Source: Nocardia sp. (GTDB lineage Bacteria; Actinomycetota; Actinomycetes; Mycobacteriales; Mycobacteriaceae). From it: a DNA stretch of 8,346 nt. A program made the position numbers and the translations under genes. Location of the stretch: contig JAFMQT010000181.1 of NCBI GenBank assembly GCA_017354515.1, positions 1 to 8,346 of the forward strand, written 5' to 3'. Below, one piece after another: positions 4,230 through 8,346 of the stretch. Within the stretch, counting starts at the first letter, position 1. Each line of letters opens with the position of its first letter. The notes below the pieces were generated by a model. It worked only from the letters and a program-made list of their open reading frames with translations. It had not been told where the DNA came from and searched no databases.

Positions 4230-6872
4230 GTGTCAGTCGTCGACGATCGCGAACACGGCCGCGAACACTCCGACTACACCGACCAGCCCGGTGAGGACTT
4301 CGGCCGCCAGCCACCGCACGATATGGCGGCCGAGCAGTCGGTGCTGGGCGGCATGCTGCTCAGTAAGGACGCCATCGCCGATGTGCTCGAGGTGATCCGG
4401 CCCGGCGACTTCTACCGTCCCGCCCACCAGGCCGTCTACGATGCCGTCCTCGACCTGTACGGCCGCGGCGAACCCGCCGACCCGGTCACCGTCGCCGCCA
4501 CGCTGGACCGGCGCGGAGACCTCAAACGCATCGGCGGCGCCCCCTACCTGATCACGCTGACCCAAACGGTCCCCACCGCTGCCAACGCTTCCTACTACGC
4601 CGAGATCGTCGCGGAAAAGGCGATCCTGCGCCGACTGGTCGACGCCGGTACCCGCATCGTCCAGTTCGGCTATGCCGGCGCCGACGGTCAGGACGTCGCC
4701 GAGGTCGTCGACCGCGCCCAGGCCGAGATCTACGAGGTCACCGAACGCCGCGCCAGCGAGGACTTCCTCCCCCTGGAAGAACTCCTGCAGCCCACGATGG
4801 ACGAGATCGACTCCATCGCCAGCCGAGGTGGTATGTCCCTCGGCGTCCCCACCGGTTTCACCGAACTCGACGAGGTCACCAACGGCCTGCACCCCGGCCA
4901 GATGATCATCGTCGCGGCACGTCCCGGGGTAGGAAAGGCACTTGCGCTTGATACTCCGCTCCCAACACCGTCGGGCTGGACAACGATGGGTGACGTTGCC
5001 GTCGGTGATCAGTTGCTCGACGCCCACGGTCATCCGACCAAGGTCATAGCAGCCACCGAGACGATGACCGAGCGACCGTGCTTCGAAGTGGAATTTTCGG
5101 ATGGAACAACCCTGATTGCCGACGCTGAGCACCAGTGGCTCACTGACACACGCGCATCACGTCGATCCGCACAGCAGGCCGAGAGCAGGCGCAATCGGTA
5201 TCGGAATCAGCGGACGTTTCCCGCGGTCCGTACCACCGCCGACATCGCGGCAACATTGCGCTGTGATACCGCAGACAAACGGCTCAACCATTCCATTACC
5301 AATGCGGAACCGCTCCAGCTCCCCGAACGCGATCTGCTGGTCCCTCCATACACTCTCGGTGCCTGGCTGGGTGATGGTACGTCCGATGCCGCTCAATTGA
5401 CCACCGCCGACCCCGAGATCGTCCTCGCCATCGAGAACGAGGGACTACTTGTCGTACCGTCGGCGACCGTTGGGTTGCGCTACTCCCTGCGCTTGCCGGC
5501 ACCCGAGCCAACGCCATCACGAAACTGTGTTGTTTGCGGCAAGCCATTTGTCCCCTTCACCTCCGAGGTGAAGACCTGCGGTCGATCCTGCGGGGGGAAG
5601 GCCAGATTCGTGTCGGCGCCATCGGCGCCGCCCAGCTGTCCACACTGCGGCGGTCCTTCGATAGGGCTGCAGGCTTGCCAAAGCTGCCGCAACACCATTG
5701 GCACAGTGCAGGCGCGGCTGCGGACTATCGGTGTCCTCGGCAATAAACACATACCTGTCAACTATTTACGCGCATCCGAGCGCCAGCGGCGTGCACTGCT
5801 CGCTGGTCTGCTCGACACCGACGGCACAGTGACCCACGGCGGATCCATCCAATTCTCCGTAACAAACAAGCGTCTGGTGACGGATGTCGAAGAACTGATA
5901 GTCAGTCTCGGCTACCGCTGCGGACGAAGCACCAAACAGGTTCGCGGGCGCACCCCGAACAGCTCGATCGCCTACACACTCACATTCACCACCGATGACG
6001 AGGTGTTCGGGCTCAGTCGAAAGAACCTCCTGCACAAGCAACGGCGCCATGCCACGAATACCGCGCGGTCGAGATCTCGGTTCATCGTCGATGTTCGCCG
6101 CGTCGCGAGTGTCCCGGTGCGCTGCGTGGAGGTCGACAACCCCCAACACCTCTACCTCGCCGGTCATTCCATGATTCCCACCCACAACTCCACCCTGGGA
6201 ATGGATTTCATGCGGAGTTGTTCGGTGCGGCACGGGTTAGCGAGTGTGATTTTCTCGTTGGAGATGAGCCGGACCGAGATCGTCATGCGGTTGTTGTCGG
6301 CGGAGGCCAAGATCAAGCTCGGGGATATGCGGTCCGGGCGGATGAGTGACGACGACTGGACCAGACTGGCCCGGCGGATGAGTGAGATCAGCGAAGCGCC
6401 GCTGTTCGTCGACGATTCGCCGAACCTCACCATGATGGAGATCAGGGCCAAGGCGAGGCGCCTCAAGCAGCGTCACGATCTGCGGCTCGTGGTCGTCGAC
6501 TATTTGCAGCTGATGACCTCCGGCAAAAAGGTCGAATCCCGCCAGCAGGAAGTCTCCGAATTCTCCCGGAGTCTGAAACTGCTCGCCAAGGAATTGGAAG
6601 TTCCGGTGGTGGCGATCAGTCAGCTGAACCGCGGCCCGGAACAGCGAACCGATAAGCGCCCCATGGTGTCCGACCTGCGTGAATCCGGTTCGCTCGAGCA
6701 GGATGCCGATATGGTGCTGCTGTTGCACCGACCGGATGCCTTCGAGCGCGACGACCCCCGCGGCGGTGAGGCGGATCTGATTCTCGGTAAACACCGAAAC
6801 GGCCCGACGGCGACGATTACGGTTGCACACCAACTGCATCTGAGTCGCTTCGTCGATATGGCGCGGGGGTAG
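4230..6872 (+). CDS. dnaB: Replicative DNA helicase DnaB, intein-containing precursor
   Basis: DnaB is the hexameric ATP-driven helicase that unwinds the replication fork. The precursor has 880 residues: N-extein 1-236, intein 237-653, C-extein 654-880. Removing the intein leaves 463 residues, a normal DnaB length. The N-terminal hexamerisation domain begins near DMAAEQSVLGGMLLSKDAIADV. The RecA-like domain has Walker A ARPGVGK/S, with K236 before the intein and S654 after it. The C-extein has the SLEMSRTE segment, Walker B VVVDYLQL (Asp757), SQLNRGPEQR, and KHRNGPT near the end. The start is taken as the GTG at 4230, whose product begins VSVVDDRE and lines up with the mycobacterial MAVVDD start; AGAGGA lies 12 bases upstream. 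An in-frame ATG at 4188 would add 14 residues. The common second intein site, RESG/SLEQD (820/821), is uninterrupted. Function requires splicing because the ATP-binding loop is split. Confidence 0.97.
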   Translation: MSVVDDREHGREHSDYTDQPGEDFGRQPPHDMAAEQSVLGGMLLSKDAIADVLEVIRPGDFYRPAHQAVYDAVLDLYGRGEPADPVTVAATLDRRGDLKRIGGAPYLITLTQTVPTAANASYYAEIVAEKAILRRLVDAGTRIVQFGYAGADGQDVAEVVDRAQAEIYEVTERRASEDFLPLEELLQPTMDEIDSIASRGGMSLGVPTGFTELDEVTNGLHPGQMIIVAARPGVGKALALDTPLPTPSGWTTMGDVAVGDQLLDAHGHPTKVIAATETMTERPCFEVEFSDGTTLIADAEHQWLTDTRASRRSAQQAESRRNRYRNQRTFPAVRTTADIAATLRCDTADKRLNHSITNAEPLQLPERDLLVPPYTLGAWLGDGTSDAAQLTTADPEIVLAIENEGLLVVPSATVGLRYSLRLPAPEPTPSRNCVVCGKPFVPFTSEVKTCGRSCGGKARFVSAPSAPPSCPHCGGPSIGLQACQSCRNTIGTVQARLRTIGVLGNKHIPVNYLRASERQRRALLAGLLDTDGTVTHGGSIQFSVTNKRLVTDVEELIVSLGYRCGRSTKQVRGRTPNSSIAYTLTFTTDDEVFGLSRKNLLHKQRRHATNTARSRSRFIVDVRRVASVPVRCVEVDNPQHLYLAGHSMIPTHNSTLGMDFMRSCSVRHGLASVIFSLEMSRTEIVMRLLSAEAKIKLGDMRSGRMSDDDWTRLARRMSEISEAPLFVDDSPNLTMMEIRAKARRLKQRHDLRLVVVDYLQLMTSGKKVESRQQEVSEFSRSLKLLAKELEVPVVAISQLNRGPEQRTDKRPMVSDLRESGSLEQDADMVLLLHRPDAFERDDPRGGEADLILGKHRNGPTATITVAHQLHLSRFVDMARG
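4938..6188 (+). mobile_element. DnaB intein, class 3 splicing type, with LAGLIDADG homing endonuclease
   Basis: This 417-residue in-frame protein intron separates GVGK from STLGMDF of the DnaB Walker A motif. Block A reads ALALDTPLPTPSGW with VGD at 22-24. Its first residue is Ala1, not a Cys or Ser nucleophile. Block B is ADAEHQWLT with His65 and Trp67; the usual block B Thr position is Asp62. Block F is RCVEVDNPQHLYL with Cys396. Block G is PTHN with Thr415, His416 and terminal Asn417, followed by Ser+1. Trp-Cys-Thr at these positions is the signature of class 3 inteins, where the block F Cys attacks the N-terminal splice junction before transfer to the +1 residue and Asn cyclisation. The endonuclease part has LGAWLGDGT (140-148, Asp146) and LLAGLLDTDG (287-296, Asp295). 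By eye, codons look less GC-biased than in the exteins, consistent with horizontal acquisition. Intein and boundaries are near certain; endonuclease activity is inferred. Confidence 0.96.
5526..5687 (+). other. Twin zinc-ribbon-like cassette inside the intein endonuclease
   Basis: Intein residues 197-250 contain eight cysteines in four pairs. Module 1 is CVVC (197, 200) with KTCGRSC (214, 218), spacing C-x2-C-x13-C-x3-C. Module 2 is CPHC (234, 237) with CQSC (247, 250), spacing C-x2-C-x9-C-x2-C. Both fit Cys4 zinc ribbons or knuckles. Similar modules occur as DNA-binding add-ons in homing endonucleases, so a role in target recognition is likely. The position between the two LAGLIDADG motifs, rather than at an end of the domain, is unusual to me. 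Zinc binding is inferred from spacing only. Confidence 0.75.
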
Positions 6873-6932
6873 TCCGCGGAAGGCAGCATCCACATCCGCT
6901 GATCCGCGGCACGCGCGCAGAGAGGCCGGTCT

Positions 6933-7918
6933 ATGCCCACCGTCGAAACCGTCCGTGGACCAGTCGATTCCGCCGATCTCGGGAAGGTGCTCATGCATGA
7001 GCACGTGTTCACGCTGGGAACCGAGATCCGGCAGAACTATCCGCACTATCCGGATCCGTGGGACGAGGATTCGCGGGTCGACGACGGGTGGCGCAACTGT
7101 CCGAGATGGTCTCGCGGGGAATCGATTCCATTGTCGACCCCACCGTGATCGGCCTGGGGCGCTATATTCCGCGAATTCAGCGGATCAATGCCCGCGTGGA
7201 CCTGAATATCGTGGTCGCCACCGGGATCTACACCTACAGCAACGCGCCGATGCAGTTCCAATTCACCGGTCCGGGAAAACCATTCGCCACCACCGTGGAT
7301 CCGATGACGGAACTGTTCGTGAAGGATATTCGGGACGGTATCGCCGACACCGGCGTGAAGGCGGGCATGCTGAAATGCGCGATCGACGCCCAGGGTTTGA
7401 CCCGCGATGTGGAGCGCATCATGCGCGCGGTCGGGCAGGCGCATCGGCAGACCGGCACACCCATCACGGTGCACACCCACGCCGGACGCGGTACCGGACT
7501 GGTCGCACAACGCGTGCTGGCGGAGGAGGGTGTCGATATGACCAAGGTGGTGATCGGTCATTGCGGCGACAGCTCCGACCTGGATTATCTGCGCGCGATC
7601 GCCGATACCGGTGCGATTCTGGGCATGGACCGGTTCGGCATCGACACCATCTGCCCGTTCCAAACGCGGGTCGACACCGTCGCGGCGCTGGTGCGAGCCG
7701 GATACGCCGACCGTATGGTGCTGGCCCACGACGCGTCCTGCTACAGCGATTTCTATCCCGAGGCCGACCGCAGGGCAGCCCTCCCGCACTGGAGGTTCAC
7801 CCACGTCACCGACGATGTCCTGCCTGCCCTGCGCGAACGCGGAGTCACCGAGGAAGACATCACGACCATGCTGGTCGACAACCCGCGCACCTGCTTCTCA
7901 GCGCCAGAGTCGGCATAG
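6933..7918 (+). pseudogene. Phosphotriesterase-family metallohydrolase, frameshifted
   Basis: Two adjacent frames together encode one amidohydrolase-superfamily protein of about 328 residues, the family's usual length. The 5' part starts at ATG 6933 (AGAGAGG at 6919-6925, 7 bases upstream) and holds the HEH metal motif (H22, H24). The rest, in another frame from about 7088, holds the likely carboxylated metal-bridging Lys (7373-7375), the HTH histidines (7472-7480), the GHCGD histidine (7559-7561) and the LAHD aspartate (7730-7732). The break lies in GACGACGGGTGG: after the Asp-Asp codons (7080-7085) one base is missing from a codon at 7086-7087, before GTG GCG CAA resumes the family sequence (VAQLSEMVSRGIDSIVDPT). 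All metal ligands survive, so the loss may be recent or a sequencing error. Family members hydrolyse phosphotriesters, lactones or related esters; the substrate here is unknown. It follows dnaB by 60 bases, but no functional link is evident. Confidence 0.85.
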
Positions 7919-8047
7919 CTGCCGGGCAGCCGGCGACCGTGGACTTTCCAGCCGGTAACACTTTCGGGCTCATTCCCGACACCATCGGTGACATTCACGG
8001 CCCGTCGGGGGGCCAGTCCATCTTCTCTTCGAATCGAGGATCGGGAC

Positions 8048-8346
8048 GTGGCTCTACGCGACTTCTTCGCACGGCACCGCATCGCTTCGGTAGCGGCCGC
8101 ACCAGCGGTTTTGGGTTTGGCGGCAATTGTCGCCGCATCGTGGGGTCTGATCGGGCCGCAGGCGCGCGACACTCGACTGACCTCGTCGGTCACCCAGTGT
8201 CACGATATGGTCACCATATCGGTGGCCGGCCGCAACGACACTCCGGATCCGAAGACCACGGCGATGCTGCTCGACGCCGGCGGCAACGCCCTTCCGGCCG
8301 CCCTGTCCAGCGACTATCACAGCAGCTGGGTGGACCCGGTGGTCAA
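8048..8346 (+). CDS. Putative secreted cutinase-like alpha/beta hydrolase, 5' end only
   Basis: The frame runs from GTG 8048 to the window edge without a stop (99 complete codons). CGAGGA (8035-8040) lies 7 bases before the start, which supports it. The product begins with a basic N-terminus (residues 1-11, four Arg or His) and a hydrophobic segment (about 13-36, AASVAAAPAV-like composition), reading as a signal peptide or membrane anchor. A cysteine (C51) then starts a QCHDMVTISVAGRNDTP segment. A cysteine directly before a first core beta strand and a glycine-containing turn recalls the start of cutinase-family esterases and the related PE-PPE hydrolase domain of actinobacteria. The later MLLDAGGNALPAALSSDY region also feels familiar from such proteins. 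The catalytic Ser, Asp and His lie beyond the window, so the family is uncertain; an exported protein is well supported. Confidence 0.6.
   Translation, partial: MALRDFFARHRIASVAAAPAVLGLAAIVAASWGLIGPQARDTRLTSSVTQCHDMVTISVAGRNDTPDPKTTAMLLDAGGNALPAALSSDYHSSWVDPVV

Noticed and set aside
3730..4314. Minus-strand open frame of 194 codons upstream of dnaB
   Set aside because: It overlaps the DnaA boxes and the dnaB 5' end, has unusual composition and no recognisable domain or ribosome binding site.
6873..6909. Possible dnaB terminator from two CCGCGG copies
   Set aside because: Each copy is self-palindromic and the intervening loop is over 20 bases with no T-run; too weak to call.
1..8346. CRISPR array, insertion sequence or prophage genes
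   Set aside because: No regularly spaced repeats, transposase motifs or phage structural genes are visible; the only mobile element is the intein.

Overview
The window is high-GC DNA from an actinomycete, most likely Nocardia or a close relative. The main support is the block rpsF-ssb-rpsR-rplI followed by dnaB, an order shared with mycobacteria as I remember it. Other support is an actinobacterial SSB with a glycine-rich linker and DDEPPF tail, GTG starts, and a GT87-type membrane glycosyltransferase. This assignment rests on protein resemblance only.

Layout from left to right. (1) Positions 2-259 hold the 3' end of a CGNR zinc-finger protein gene. It converges, with a 3-base gap, on a multi-pass membrane glycosyltransferase gene on the minus strand (263-1633). 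(2) A divergent promoter region leads into the replication/translation operon rpsF (1838-2128), ssb (2247-2792), rpsR (2851-3096) and rplI (3114-3569). The rpsF leader can fold into a structure matching the published description of the S6:S18 autoregulatory motif: a stem, a hairpin, and a bulge starting with CCG. Its outer stem pairs the rpsF Shine-Dalgarno sequence. The operon ends at a strong hairpin (3608-3644). (3) About 585 bases without a gene (3645-4229) contain several DnaA-box-like 9-mers, including one perfect TTATCCACA, and a dyad near the likely dnaB promoter. (4) dnaB (4230-6872) encodes the replicative helicase, split in its Walker A motif by a 417-residue intein (4938-6188). (5) A phosphotriesterase-family gene (6933-7918) is broken by a one-base deletion near 7086. 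(6) From 8048 to the window edge is the start of a secreted protein that may be a cutinase-like hydrolase.

The most notable feature is the DnaB intein. It begins with Ala rather than Cys or Ser and carries the Trp (block B), Cys (block F) and Thr (block G) signature of class 3 inteins. It contains a LAGLIDADG homing endonuclease and, between the two LAGLIDADG motifs, a cassette of eight cysteines arranged as two Cys4 zinc-ribbon-like modules. The insertion lies exactly between Lys and Ser of the GKS ATP-binding motif, so helicase activity should depend on splicing. The second common DnaB intein site (RESG/SLEQD) is empty.

The genes fit together as a replication/translation locus. SSB and the DnaB helicase act at the fork, S6, S18 and L9 are ribosomal proteins, and the upstream DnaA boxes could tie dnaB transcription to DnaA levels. 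The flanking genes (CGNR regulator, glycosyltransferase, broken phosphotriesterase, secreted protein) look like unrelated accessory neighbours.
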